NCBI RefSeq assembly: GCF_034424625.1
Contig: NZ_CP139976.1
Coordinates: 2,480,001 to 2,544,000 of the forward strand
Origin: Janthinobacterium lividum
GTDB taxonomy: Bacteria; Pseudomonadota; Gammaproteobacteria; Burkholderiales; Burkholderiaceae_D
Direction: 5' to 3'
Length of the DNA stretch: 64,000 nt
Under the pieces are notes generated by a model. That model had not been told where the DNA came from. It ran no database searches and saw nothing but the letters and a program-made list of their open reading frames with translations. How positions within the stretch are numbered: the first letter of the stretch is position 1; each line of letters begins with the position of its first letter. Positions 35,922-44,693 of this stretch are shown piece after piece. A program made the translations under genes and the position numbers.

Positions 35922-36403
35922 ATTACGCTCTGAATATCGATCACTGCCGCGGGTTTCTCGATGCGCTGGCCATGTTGAACAGCGAGGCCAGCGACCTGTG
36001 CGCAACTTACGAGCTGCAACGCCTGCCCGATGCGCCAGACCTGGCCACGGCGCTGGGCTTGCGCATCGAAGATTATGCCTTGACCGTCATCGAACCCGCG
36101 CGCGACTTGCCGGCGGCCTTGTGGCAGATCGCGGCGGTGCCGTGCGGGCGCGCGCAGCTGGAGCAGCTATGCCAGCGCTGGTTCTTCTCGTCGGATCACA
36201 TGCGCACGGCGCCGCCCGGCCGTTTTCGCGCCTGCCTCGTCAACGCCTTCCTCGAAGCGCTGGACATGTCGTTGACCGGATTCACCGTGCACGCCGTGAC
36301 GATGACGCCGCCACCTGGTGTCTGGTACGCGATTCACTGGGACGAGATCGCCTTCGAGTCAGGGGATGAACGCTATCTGCTGCACTTTTCGCACAGCGAT
36401 TGA
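35918..36403 (+). CDS. unknown protein of the MoxR operon (first)
   Basis: The 161-aa soluble alpha/beta protein has Cys residues at about 10, 28, 76, 85 and 106. The C-terminal half has beta-like strands (FTVHAVTMTPPPGVWYAIHWDEIAFES). No family is recognised. Its ATG overlaps the MoxR TGA (ATGA), so it is translated in step with the ATPase. Confidence 0.72.
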   Translation: MNYALNIDHCRGFLDALAMLNSEASDLCATYELQRLPDAPDLATALGLRIEDYALTVIEPARDLPAALWQIAAVPCGRAQLEQLCQRWFFSSDHMRTAPPGRFRACLVNAFLEALDMSLTGFTVHAVTMTPPPGVWYAIHWDEIAFESGDERYLLHFSHSD

Positions 36404-36412
36404 CAGGCTGCG

Positions 36413-37384
36413 ATGATTTCTCCTGCCTTTTCCTCGATACTTGCCAGCGGCCGCGCCCAGTTCAATGCGCGCGCTGTGGAGGCGCGCCGGCGCTTTCCCG
36501 CGCTCGACATGGCCGCCTTTGGCGCCTTCCTGCACGACGGCGTCGATCCGCTGGTGGTGGCCTTGGCCGCCGCCGCGCCCGAGCGCGTGGGCGGCGCTAC
36601 CTTTGCCGCCTATGACATGGCGCTGGAACTGGTGGGCCATGGTCTGGCCGGGCCTGCCGCGAAAAATCCGTTCCTGAATACCGTCTGGCGCGAACTGGCG
36701 CCCTCATTTGCGCCGTTGCTGGCCACCGCGCACGTGGATGTATTGGGCATGCTCAGCAACGCCGCCATCCACATTGGCGCCGTTGCGGGAGCGCGGCCCG
36801 CGCAATGGCAGGCCGGAATGGCTGCCGTGGCGCCGCAAGTCGGCAGCGTCGCGCAGCTGCGTGCCGTGGGCCAGGTGCTGGCCTGGCGCGCCGGCGTCGC
36901 ACATTTCCGCCTGGGTGCGCTGGCCGCCGCCGACACCTTGCCACAAGCGCTGGCGCTGGCCGCCTTTGGCGAGCCGGGCGCGCAATGGCCGCAGGTGCAT
37001 GCGCAGTTGCTGGCGAATCCCTGGCGCGGCAATGCCGAGGGCAGGGCGTTCGGCAGCTTCAGCGGCCTCGGTGGCGACTTCGGCACCCCGCCGCAAGTGC
37101 GCGCGACAAAGGACGGTTTTGTCGTGCGCAGCGCCGAGCGCCACTACCTGCTGGTGGCCGACGCCTATGGCGCCGTGCTGCACAGCGCGACGGCGCAGGA
37201 GTTCGAGCAGGCGCCAAGTGCCATGCCGGCGTCCGTGCGCCTCGAGGGGGCGACCGTGCATATCGGCGCGCGCAGCATCGCGCTCGACCTGCCGGCCGGC
37301 GACATCGCCATCGCCGCGAATGCGCATACGCTGGCCGTCACGTCACCGTGGACGCATGCGATCCGTTTGCTGCCGCTCGCATGA
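36413..37384 (+). CDS. unknown protein of the MoxR operon (second)
   Basis: The 323-aa protein has an Ala-rich all-helical first 200 residues (with GAFLHDGVDPLVVALAAAAPERVGG) and a C-terminal 120-residue beta-rich segment (GFVVRSAERHYLLVADAYGAVLH, VHIGARSIALDLPAGDIAIAANA). No catalytic motif or signal peptide is seen. It could be a scaffold or adaptor for the ATPase and the peptidase. It starts 9 bp after the previous gene and overlaps the next by 4. Confidence 0.72.
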   Translation: MISPAFSSILASGRAQFNARAVEARRRFPALDMAAFGAFLHDGVDPLVVALAAAAPERVGGATFAAYDMALELVGHGLAGPAAKNPFLNTVWRELAPSFAPLLATAHVDVLGMLSNAAIHIGAVAGARPAQWQAGMAAVAPQVGSVAQLRAVGQVLAWRAGVAHFRLGALAAADTLPQALALAAFGEPGAQWPQVHAQLLANPWRGNAEGRAFGSFSGLGGDFGTPPQVRATKDGFVVRSAERHYLLVADAYGAVLHSATAQEFEQAPSAMPASVRLEGATVHIGARSIALDLPAGDIAIAANAHTLAVTSPWTHAIRLLPLA

Positions 37385-39144
37385 AGAACGATGTCGACTT
37401 GATCGACCGCTGGCGCGCCGCCTGGCCCGAGGCCCTGGCCGCGTGGAGCAAATTTACGCGCCTGCGCGACCCGAACCTGTGCGCCAGCCGCGTCGAGGCC
37501 AGCAGGCAGGGCTTGTCCGGCAGCTTCGCCATGATCCGCTTGCTGGACCAGAGCGTGGTGGTGGACTTGCCGCTGGTGACGGAGCTGGGCCTGGACGACT
37601 ATGCGCTGGAAGTGCTTGCCCATGAAATCGGCCACCACATTCTCGCGCCGGGCAGTGCCAGCGACCAGTTCCGCCTGCTGGCGCGCATGCGCCGCGCCTT
37701 GCCGACCCTGGAGCAGCATGCGCCCATGGTGGCCAACCTGTACACGGACCTGTTCATCAACGACCGTTTGCAGCGCCAGGCGAATCTGCGCATGGCCGAT
37801 ATCTACCGCAAGCTGGAGCATGGGCGCTCTGCGCAAGCCGATGCCAAGGGTAGCGGCGGCGTATGGACCCTGTACATGCGCATCTATGAAAATCTGTGGC
37901 AGCTGCAAAAGGGCGAACTCGGAGGCGGTAGTGCAGACGAACGCCTGGACACGGATGCCTGGCTGGGCGCGCGCCTGATCCGTGTTTACGCGAACGACTG
38001 GATGCTGGCGGCGGGCCGCTTCGCCACCTTGCTGCTGCCTTACCTGGTGGAAGACATGGATGCCTTGAGCCCGAGCCGCTATCTGCTCGACACGCGCGAC
38101 GCGGCCCGTGGCTGCCAGACCTATGGCGCGCAGCAGATCGAGGACGACGAGGCGGACGGCGCCATCCACCCGGTGCACGACAAGCGCATTTCCGGCCTTG
38201 ATGGCGAGGAACCTGTGACCGAGGCGCCCGCCAGGCAGGGCGGCGGGCAACTGCGCGAACCGTTCGAGCTGGGCGATATCTTAAAGGCGTCGGGCGTGAA
38301 CCTGAGCGACCATGAAATCGCCATCCGCTATTACCGCGAACGGGCATTGCCGCACCTGGTGGCGTTCCCCAGCCGCCCCGCGCCCGAGTCGCAGGAACCG
38401 CAGATGGAAGGGCTGGAAGCATGGGAAATCGGCGACCCGCTGGAAGACATCGACTGGCTGCAATCGGTGATGCAATCGCCGCGCCCCGTGCCGGGCGTGA
38501 CCACCGTGCGCCGCGTGTACGGCCGCGAACCGGCGCGCGCCACCGATGCCGTGCCCGTCGACCTGGACATGTACGTGGACAGTTCCGGCTCCATGCCGAA
38601 CCCGCAGGCGCATACCTCGTTCCTGACACTGGCTGGCGCCGTGATCGCCTTGTCCGCCCTGCGCGCCGGCGCGAAGGTGCAGGTGACCCTGTGGAGCGGC
38701 AAGAACGAGGTGATGCAAACGCCAGGCTTCGTGCGCGATGAAGACATGATCCTGGGTGTGCTGACGGAATTTTTTGGCGGTGGCACCTGTTTCCCCATCC
38801 ACCGCCTGCGCCAGACCTATGCGGCCAGGCGCGAACGGTCCGCGCACATCCTGATGATTTCCGACGACGGCATCACCACCATGTTCGACAAGGATGAACT
38901 GGGCAACAGCGGCTGGGATATCTCGGCGAAAGCGCTGGCGCAGGGCGGCGCGGGCGGCACCATGGCCCTGAACCTGGAGCGCGACTGGGATGGCGCGGCG
39001 GCCCATAAGTGGCTGCAGCAGACCTATGACGATCTGAAGCGCGCGCGCCGCGAGCAGGGCTGGGATATCCACGCCGTCGAGCGCTACGAGGACTTGCTGG
39101 ACTTTGCGCGCGCGTTCAGCCGGCGCCACTACATACAACAATGA
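37381..39144 (+). CDS. zinc metallopeptidase/VWA-domain protein (DUF2201-like)
   Basis: The 587-aa protein has an N-terminal domain with HEIGHH (residues 81-86), the zinc-metallopeptidase signature, and a C-terminal VWA domain with a MIDAS motif DMYVDSSGSM near 396 and ISDDG later. A metallopeptidase domain fused to a VWA-like domain and placed beside a MoxR ATPase fits the DUF2201 type. The linker is acidic and probably disordered. The MIDAS presumably grips the ATPase or substrate while the peptidase acts; this is inference. ATGA overlap upstream. Confidence 0.83.
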   Translation: MKNDVDLIDRWRAAWPEALAAWSKFTRLRDPNLCASRVEASRQGLSGSFAMIRLLDQSVVVDLPLVTELGLDDYALEVLAHEIGHHILAPGSASDQFRLLARMRRALPTLEQHAPMVANLYTDLFINDRLQRQANLRMADIYRKLEHGRSAQADAKGSGGVWTLYMRIYENLWQLQKGELGGGSADERLDTDAWLGARLIRVYANDWMLAAGRFATLLLPYLVEDMDALSPSRYLLDTRDAARGCQTYGAQQIEDDEADGAIHPVHDKRISGLDGEEPVTEAPARQGGGQLREPFELGDILKASGVNLSDHEIAIRYYRERALPHLVAFPSRPAPESQEPQMEGLEAWEIGDPLEDIDWLQSVMQSPRPVPGVTTVRRVYGREPARATDAVPVDLDMYVDSSGSMPNPQAHTSFLTLAGAVIALSALRAGAKVQVTLWSGKNEVMQTPGFVRDEDMILGVLTEFFGGGTCFPIHRLRQTYAARRERSAHILMISDDGITTMFDKDELGNSGWDISAKALAQGGAGGTMALNLERDWDGAAAHKWLQQTYDDLKRARREQGWDIHAVERYEDLLDFARAFSRRHYIQQ

Positions 39145-39145
39145 C

Positions 39146-39739
39146 ATGCATACTCACGGTCCCCACCTCGAAACCCTGACCCACCGCCTGGCCGACACCC
39201 CCGTCGAATTCCTCGCCGAGCCGCGCATCGCCGGCGTCGCCAATGCGCAAGCCGTGGCGGTGGCCGCGCTGGTCAACGATATTTTGCTGCTGCATGGCGC
39301 GCGTGCGCCGGCGGCATCCTTGCAGGGTTTTATCGGCGCGCAGGTGAAGGCGGACCGCAACCGGCTGGCGCTGGCCATGATCCTGTGCTGGCTGCTGGCC
39401 GACGACTGGTTCATCGGCCAGCAGTTGCCGCAGCACGATTTGTTGCAGGTGCTGGGCGAGGCGGCGCGCGAACTGGCCGCTGCCACGCCGGCCCACCAGT
39501 TCACGCAAGACCCCGAGCGGCGCGAGGAACTGGCGCGCATCGTGCTGGCGCGCCTGGGCTTTCGGCCTCGCGACGAAAGCGTGGCGCAGGCCACGGACCG
39601 CTTGTCCGCCATCAGCGGCACGGAGCGCCGCCGCCTGCTCGAAGCGAGCCGGCTGGCCGAGCAGCGCGCGCGCGAAATCCGCGAAGCGCTGGCAAAGAAG
39701 GCGGCCGAGGAATCGGCCGACAAGTGGTCGCGCGAATGA
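39146..39739 (+). CDS. unknown helical protein of the MoxR operon (third)
   Basis: The 197-aa, mostly helical protein has a charged Arg/Glu/Ala-rich tail (SAISGTERRRLLEASRLAEQRAREIREALAKKAAEE) that could form a coiled coil. The N-terminal part is His/Leu-rich (THGPHLETLTHRLADTPVEFL). No family is recognised. It lies one base after the VWA gene and overlaps the ligase gene by 4 bp. Confidence 0.7.
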   Translation: MHTHGPHLETLTHRLADTPVEFLAEPRIAGVANAQAVAVAALVNDILLLHGARAPAASLQGFIGAQVKADRNRLALAMILCWLLADDWFIGQQLPQHDLLQVLGEAARELAAATPAHQFTQDPERREELARIVLARLGFRPRDESVAQATDRLSAISGTERRRLLEASRLAEQRAREIREALAKKAAEESADKWSRE

Positions 39740-41103
39740 GCGTGGACGTCAATTTGCCGGGCGGCGCCTGGGAATCGGACTGCGACTACTGTCCCACCCT
39801 GACGCAGGCGGGCGCGCGCATGCTGGAAAAACTGCGCAGCCATCCCGCGGCACCCCGGTACCGCAACCGCAGCGGCAACAAGCTGCTGGCCGGGGAGGTC
39901 GAAGCGCTGCGCGCCTACGAGCAGGAAGTCATGCAGGCGGAGATCGGCTGGAGCAAAGACGCGCCGCTGCCCTGGCTGGCGGATTTTCTCAGGACGACCT
40001 ACGCCACCGTGCCGCATTACCGCGCCTGCGGTTCGCCGCCCGCGCGTCTTGCGGACGTGGCGCCCATCAGCCGCGCCGAACTGGCCTACGACATCGCCGC
40101 CTTCGTGCCCGACGACGCGGACCTGGCGCGCATGATCAACTTCCAGACGACAGGCACGACTGGCCACCCGCTGCTGATCGCCTCGCACCCGCTGGTGGCG
40201 GGGCGCTACCTGGCCTTCCACAAACGCGCGCTGTACCGCTTCGGCGTCACCCTGCGCCATGGCGCGGGCCAGGTGGGCGTGATGCTGCTGGGGCATCAGC
40301 GCCGCTGCTTCACCTATGTCTCCGTCACGCCGACGATGAACGAATCGGGCCTGGCGAAGATCAACCTGCACGAGGACGACTGGCGCGACCCGGGCGACCG
40401 CGCGCGCTACCTGGACGCCATGGCGCCCGAGCTGATTGCGGGCGACCCCATCTCGTTTGCCGAGCTCCTGACCTTGCCCATGGCGCACAAGCCGGCCGCG
40501 CTGCTGTCCGTGTCGATGATGCTGTTGCCCGGCATGCGCGCGCGCCTCGAAGCGGCGTTTGGCTGCCCCGTGCTCGATATCTATTCGCTCAATGAAGTGG
40601 GGCCCGTGGCCGTCTACGATGAACAGGCGGGTGGCCACGTGCTGCTGCAGCACCGGCTGTACGTGGAAATCCTCGATAGCGCGGGCCAGCCCGTGCCGGA
40701 TGGCGCACGCGGCGAAATTACCGTGACGGGCGGCTTCAATTTTTGCCTGCCGCTGGTTCGCTACCGCACCGGTGATTACGCTTCGCTGGCGCATGGCCCG
40801 CACGGTCCCGTGCTGGTGGGCCTGGCCGGCCGCAGTCCCCTGCGCTACAGGACGATCAATGGCGAATGGATCAACAATATCGACATTACGCATGCCCTGA
40901 AACCGCTGGCCATCGCCCTGTTCGGCGTGCACCAGCATGGCGACGGCGCCATCGCGCTGCGCCTGGCGCCGAACGCCATGCCGCAGGCTGACCGGGCGCG
41001 CTCCTTGCTCGCGCCTTTTTTCGGCGCCATCGCGGTCGAGACCTTGCTGGCGGAAGACAAGATCATTCAATACACTTCGGATTTGCAGGAAGCAGTGGCA
41101 TGA
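39736..41103 (+). CDS. AMP-forming acyl-adenylate ligase, phenylacetate-CoA-ligase-like
   Basis: The 455-aa ANL-type enzyme has the adenylation P-loop FQTTGTTGHP (near residue 138), LDIYSLNEVGPVAVYDE, and LVRYRTGDYASL (the A8-like hinge). Such enzymes activate carboxylates as acyl-AMP before thioester formation. The N-terminal CDYCP motif is an unusual addition. No acyl carrier protein is encoded nearby, so CoA or a protein Lys/Cys acceptor is possible. It is coupled on both sides by ATGA overlaps. Confidence 0.8.
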   Translation: MSVDVNLPGGAWESDCDYCPTLTQAGARMLEKLRSHPAAPRYRNRSGNKLLAGEVEALRAYEQEVMQAEIGWSKDAPLPWLADFLRTTYATVPHYRACGSPPARLADVAPISRAELAYDIAAFVPDDADLARMINFQTTGTTGHPLLIASHPLVAGRYLAFHKRALYRFGVTLRHGAGQVGVMLLGHQRRCFTYVSVTPTMNESGLAKINLHEDDWRDPGDRARYLDAMAPELIAGDPISFAELLTLPMAHKPAALLSVSMMLLPGMRARLEAAFGCPVLDIYSLNEVGPVAVYDEQAGGHVLLQHRLYVEILDSAGQPVPDGARGEITVTGGFNFCLPLVRYRTGDYASLAHGPHGPVLVGLAGRSPLRYRTINGEWINNIDITHALKPLAIALFGVHQHGDGAIALRLAPNAMPQADRARSLLAPFFGAIAVETLLAEDKIIQYTSDLQEAVA

Positions 41104-42128
41104 ACCTTTATAAACGCGGCCTCGTGGTCGGTAAATTCTGCCCGCTGCACCAGGGCCACGAACTGTTGCTCCATCGTGCGCAAGAGGCCAGCGAAGAACT
41201 GCTGGTGGTCAGCTACACCAAGCCCGAATTTCCCGGTTACGAGCCGGCGCGCCGGGAACGGTGGCTGCGCGCGCAATTCCCGCAGGCGCGCATCGTCGTG
41301 CTGGACGACGCGCGCCTGGCCGCCCTGTGCGCGGCGCGCGGCGTGCCGGCGCGTACGCTGCCGCACAACGACGACGATGGCGAGCTGCATCGCCACTTCA
41401 TGGGCTGGCTGTGCTGGACGGTGCTGGCGCTGCCCGTCGATGCCGTCTTCACCAGCGAGGACTATGGCCCCGGTTTTGCGCGGGTGCTGGAACGGCATTA
41501 TGCAAGCGGGCCGGTGGCGCATGTGAGCGTGGACCAGGCGAGAACTGTGGTGCCCGTGTCCGGCACGCGGGCCAGGCAAGACCCGCATGCGCACAGCGCC
41601 TTCCTGTCGCCGATTGTGCGTGCCGATTTTGTCACGCGCGTGTGCGTGCTCGGTGGCGAATCGAGCGGCAAGACGACCTTGGCGCAAGCACTGGCGGCGC
41701 ATTTCGAGACGGCCTGGGTAGCCGAATATGGCCGCGAGTTGTGGGAAATCCAGGATGGCATATTGAACTATGACGATCTGCTGAAGATCGGCCGGGAACA
41801 GCTGCGCCGCGAAGCGCAGGCGCTATTGGCTGCGCGGCGCTGGCTGTTTTGCGATACCTCGCCCATGACGACGTATTTTTACTGTGTCGAGATGTTTGGC
41901 AGGGCCGAACAGGAATTGGCGCAGCTGGCAGAACACCGTTACGATCTGGTGCTGCTGTGCGCCCCAGACTTCCCCTTCATCCAGGATGGCACGCGCCGCG
42001 ACGAGGATTTTCGCGCGCGCCAGCATGCGTGGTACCAGGACGAGCTGGCGCGGCGGGGGATCGCCTTTGTCGATGTGTCCGGCACGGTGGCCGACAGGGT
42101 CAGGCAGGTGGCGCAAGTGTTGCGCTGA
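41100..42128 (+). CDS. NadR-like NMN adenylyltransferase/nicotinamide riboside kinase
   Basis: The 342-aa two-domain protein has an N-terminal nucleotidyltransferase with GKFCPLHQGHELLL (HxGH at 17-20) and a C-terminal kinase with P-loop GGESSGKTT (near 186) and WVAEYGREL. It lacks the N-terminal HTH of enteric NadR. It would make NAD from nicotinamide riboside or NMN using ATP. Association with a MoxR/metallopeptidase operon and an adenylate ligase is unexpected; these share adenylate chemistry. It ends inside the convergent tetR gene (29-bp overlap). Confidence 0.83.
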   Translation: MNLYKRGLVVGKFCPLHQGHELLLHRAQEASEELLVVSYTKPEFPGYEPARRERWLRAQFPQARIVVLDDARLAALCAARGVPARTLPHNDDDGELHRHFMGWLCWTVLALPVDAVFTSEDYGPGFARVLERHYASGPVAHVSVDQARTVVPVSGTRARQDPHAHSAFLSPIVRADFVTRVCVLGGESSGKTTLAQALAAHFETAWVAEYGRELWEIQDGILNYDDLLKIGREQLRREAQALLAARRWLFCDTSPMTTYFYCVEMFGRAEQELAQLAEHRYDLVLLCAPDFPFIQDGTRRDEDFRARQHAWYQDELARRGIAFVDVSGTVADRVRQVAQVLR

Positions 42129-42663
42129 CTGCCGCCAGGATCTCATCGGAAAACGCGGCATCGTCGACGGCGCGCGCCAGCGCCACGGCGCCCACCATGG
42201 CTGACAGCATGACGATGGCTTCCTGTTGTCGGTTGCGCTTTTTCTGCCACGGAAAATGCGTGGCCAGCTTGCCGATGATGGTTTTCAGGTGGACGGTGAA
42301 GGCGGGGCGCACGGCCGGCTGCTTGCGCGCGTCGCCGGCCAGGGCGGCCAGCAAACAGCCATCGCCCGGCGCGTCTCGGTGGGCCGCGCTCACGTAATCG
42401 CGCACATACTGGCGCATGGCTTCCGGGCTTGCCGTTGCCGCATCGAGCGCCACGCGCGAGTGTTCCGAGCCGTGCAGCGTGCTTTCCGCCATCAGCGCTT
42501 CCTTCGAAGCGAAGTGGTTGTAAAAGGGGCCATGCGTGAGTCCCGTCGCCTGCATGATCTGTCCCACGCTGACGCCGTCGTAGCCCTTTTCACGGAACAG
42601 CCGCGCCGCTTGCGTCAGGATGCGCTGGTGCTTTTCAGCGGTTTCTTCGGCGGGATAACGCAT
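42100..42663 (-). CDS. TetR-family transcriptional repressor
   Basis: The 187-aa protein has an N-terminal HTH (ARLFREKGYDGVSVGQIMQATGLTHGPFYNHFASKEALM) and an all-helical ligand domain. AGGAG lies ahead of the ATG at 42663. It is transcribed away from an SDR gene across an intergenic region carrying three near-identical operator copies. Autorepression with control of the SDR gene is the likely logic; the inducer is unknown. Confidence 0.87.
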   Translation of the reverse strand: MRYPAEETAEKHQRILTQAARLFREKGYDGVSVGQIMQATGLTHGPFYNHFASKEALMAESTLHGSEHSRVALDAATASPEAMRQYVRDYVSAAHRDAPGDGCLLAALAGDARKQPAVRPAFTVHLKTIIGKLATHFPWQKKRNRQQEAIVMLSAMVGAVALARAVDDAAFSDEILAAVSATLAPPA

Positions 42664-42707
42664 GGCAGGCTCCTGATTGCGGTTCAAAAATAATGGTTGA
42701 CATCATA

Positions 42708-42723
42708 CATGATGTTCGTCATG
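42708..42723. promoter_or_regulatory. TetR operator copy 1
   Basis: CATGATGTTCGTCATG, the left of three 16-bp near-palindromic sites that start at exact 31-bp intervals between tetR and the SDR gene. Confidence 0.7.
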
Positions 42724-42738
42724 CTTCAACACATTAAA

Positions 42739-42754
42739 CATGATGACCGTCATA
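42739..42754. promoter_or_regulatory. TetR operator copy 2 (centre)
   Basis: CATGATGACCGTCATA, the central copy. It is flanked by 15-bp spacers that are exact reverse complements of one another (CTTCAACACATTAAA and TTTAATGTGTTGAAG), so the centre of the region forms a large palindrome. Confidence 0.7.
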
Positions 42755-42769
42755 TTTAATGTGTTGAAG

Positions 42770-42785
42770 CATGATGGCTGTCATG
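42770..42785. promoter_or_regulatory. TetR operator copy 3
   Basis: CATGATGGCTGTCATG, the right copy, starting 45 bp before the SDR start codon. With copies 1 and 2 it shares CATGATG and GTCAT. Confidence 0.7.
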
Positions 42786-42829
42786 TTTGATGGCGCCAGT
42801 CCACCCCCTATACTGAAGAAGGAATGATC

Positions 42830-43633
42830 ATGAATGCAGTTACCACCCAAGGCACGGCCCTCGTCACCGGCGCATCGTCGGGCCTGGGCGCCGTGTATGC
42901 GGACCGCCTGGCCAGCCGTGGCTTCGATTTGATCCTGGTGGCGCGCCGGGTCGAACGCCTGGGCGTGCTGGCCAAGTCGCTGGCGGAAAAGTATGGCGTG
43001 TCCGTGCGCGCCATGGCGGCGGACCTGTCCGCACCGGCCGACCTGCAGCGCGTGGCCGATGAACTGGCCAGCAATCCGGCCATTACCATGCTGGTCAATA
43101 ATGCGGGCGCCTCGACCCTGGCGCCCGTCGTCGATACGCCGAAAGCGGGCATCGCCACCATGGACAAGGTCAACGTGACGGCCGTGGCGGAGTTGAGCTA
43201 CGCCGTGCTGCCGCAGTTCAAGCTGCGCAACAGCGGCACCATCATCAATATCGGCTCCGTGCTGTCCTTCCACATCTTGCCCGTCAGCACGATCTACAGC
43301 GCCACCAAGGGCTATGTGATGAATTTCACGCGCGGCTTGCAGCAGGAGCTGGCCGGCACGGGCATTACGGTGCAGCTGGTGCTGCCCGCATCGACGGCGA
43401 CGGAAATCTGGGAATTGAGCGGCGTGCCGTTGGCGCAGCTGGACCAGGCCACCATCATGCGCGCGGAAGACTGTGTCGATGCGGCGCTGGCGGGCCTGGA
43501 TCAGGGCGAACTGGTGACCTTGCCTTCCGTCGAAGACCAGGCCTTGTGGGAGCAGTTTGACTCTGCCCGTCTGGCCCTGTTCGCAGGCGCGATGCGCGGC
43601 AAGCCGGCATCGCGTTATGGTATCGCGGGCTGA
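42830..43633 (+). CDS. short-chain dehydrogenase/reductase
   Basis: The 267-aa classical SDR has the NAD(P) motif TGASSGLG, NNAG, and the catalytic Ser/Tyr/Lys region (GSVLSFHILPVSTIYSATKG). The Arg pair following the second strand (VARRVERL) suggests NADP(H). I start at the ATG at 42830 because AAGGA is spaced properly; 42824 is too close to it. Control by the divergent TetR repressor is expected. The substrate is unknown. Confidence 0.87.
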   Translation: MNAVTTQGTALVTGASSGLGAVYADRLASRGFDLILVARRVERLGVLAKSLAEKYGVSVRAMAADLSAPADLQRVADELASNPAITMLVNNAGASTLAPVVDTPKAGIATMDKVNVTAVAELSYAVLPQFKLRNSGTIINIGSVLSFHILPVSTIYSATKGYVMNFTRGLQQELAGTGITVQLVLPASTATEIWELSGVPLAQLDQATIMRAEDCVDAALAGLDQGELVTLPSVEDQALWEQFDSARLALFAGAMRGKPASRYGIAG

Positions 43634-43651
43634 TACACGCGAAAGAGGAAG

Positions 43652-44644
43652 CTACAGGGGCCGCACGGGGATGCAGATGTCGCAGGAGAATTCGCCGGTG
43701 GCCGGGTCCAGCGCCGTGGCCGCGGAAAAGCGCTCGAAGCACGGGCGCTCATCCCACTGCAGGCCGCTGGCCGGCAGCCATTCGCGCGTCATGCGCGTCC
43801 ATGTTTCGGCAATGGCGCTGGATGGTCCCTTGAATTGCGCCACCGCATAGCGCCCGCCCGGCAGGGTGGTGATGCTGGCCCGGCCGCCCGACTGGAACGC
43901 ATCGGGCACGGTGACGCAGGCGTCGTAGCGGCATTTGTCTGGCGGCGTGATGCTGGGATCGTCATGGCCGATGCCGTAGCACGTCGCGTCGCCCAGGCCG
44001 TGCGACTGCATCCATGGCGCGACGGTGTCGCGCCAGAAGGCGCCGATGGCGGGACCGTAGGGGCCGATATGGCGCTGGCACGCCACCGTGGCGGGCGGCA
44101 GGTCGAGGATGGTGACTTGCATGGGACTCTCTCTGTGAAGTGGATTGGAGTGCCCATGGTGCTGGAAGTTCGGCCCGTTTTCCTGACCAGGATTGCGCAT
44201 GGCCTGATCCGGATTGCTAGCTTGCCGGCGCAGGCGCATGGCTGCGAGCATGGCAGCGTTTTTTGCGGCGATGCCGGCGCGCCAGGCCGTTGGCGTGCAG
44301 CCGAATTTCAGCTTGAAGGCGCGCGCAAACGCTTCGCCGGAACCGAAGCCCGTCGCCAGCGCGATGTCCAGTATCGTTTCGTCGGGACGGCAGGCCAGCC
44401 GCAGGGCGGCCGTTTCCAGGCGCCGGCGGCGCGCATAGTCGCCCAGCGTCTCGCCCATCCAGGCGGCGAATACGCGGTGAAAGTGGAAACGTGAAAAATG
44501 CGCGACGTCGGCCAGCTGGGCCAGGTCCAGCGGCGTGTCGAGGTGGCGGTCGATATGGTCAAGCACGGCATTCATGCGCCGCGCGTATTCGGCGCGGAAA
44601 TGGCCGGATGCCGGCTGTTCAGGGGGAGTAGGAGGGGAAGACAT
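43652..44644 (-). CDS. AraC-family regulator with GyrI-like effector domain
   Basis: The 330-aa protein has the AraC double helix-turn-helix at the N-terminus (LDLAQLADVAHFSRFHFHRVFAAWMGETLGDYARRRRLETAA) and a GyrI-like small-molecule-binding domain from about residue 175 (ILDLPPATVACQRHIGPYGPAIGAFW). This Rob/SoxS-like layout often senses drugs or toxic amphiphiles. It converges with the SDR gene. Confidence 0.88.
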   Translation of the reverse strand: MSSPPTPPEQPASGHFRAEYARRMNAVLDHIDRHLDTPLDLAQLADVAHFSRFHFHRVFAAWMGETLGDYARRRRLETAALRLACRPDETILDIALATGFGSGEAFARAFKLKFGCTPTAWRAGIAAKNAAMLAAMRLRRQASNPDQAMRNPGQENGPNFQHHGHSNPLHRESPMQVTILDLPPATVACQRHIGPYGPAIGAFWRDTVAPWMQSHGLGDATCYGIGHDDPSITPPDKCRYDACVTVPDAFQSGGRASITTLPGGRYAVAQFKGPSSAIAETWTRMTREWLPASGLQWDERPCFERFSAATALDPATGEFSCDICIPVRPL

Positions 44645-44693
44645 GCCGCCGATTATGGCATGAAGTCCCCTCCGGGCGGCGTGGAAAAGAGGC

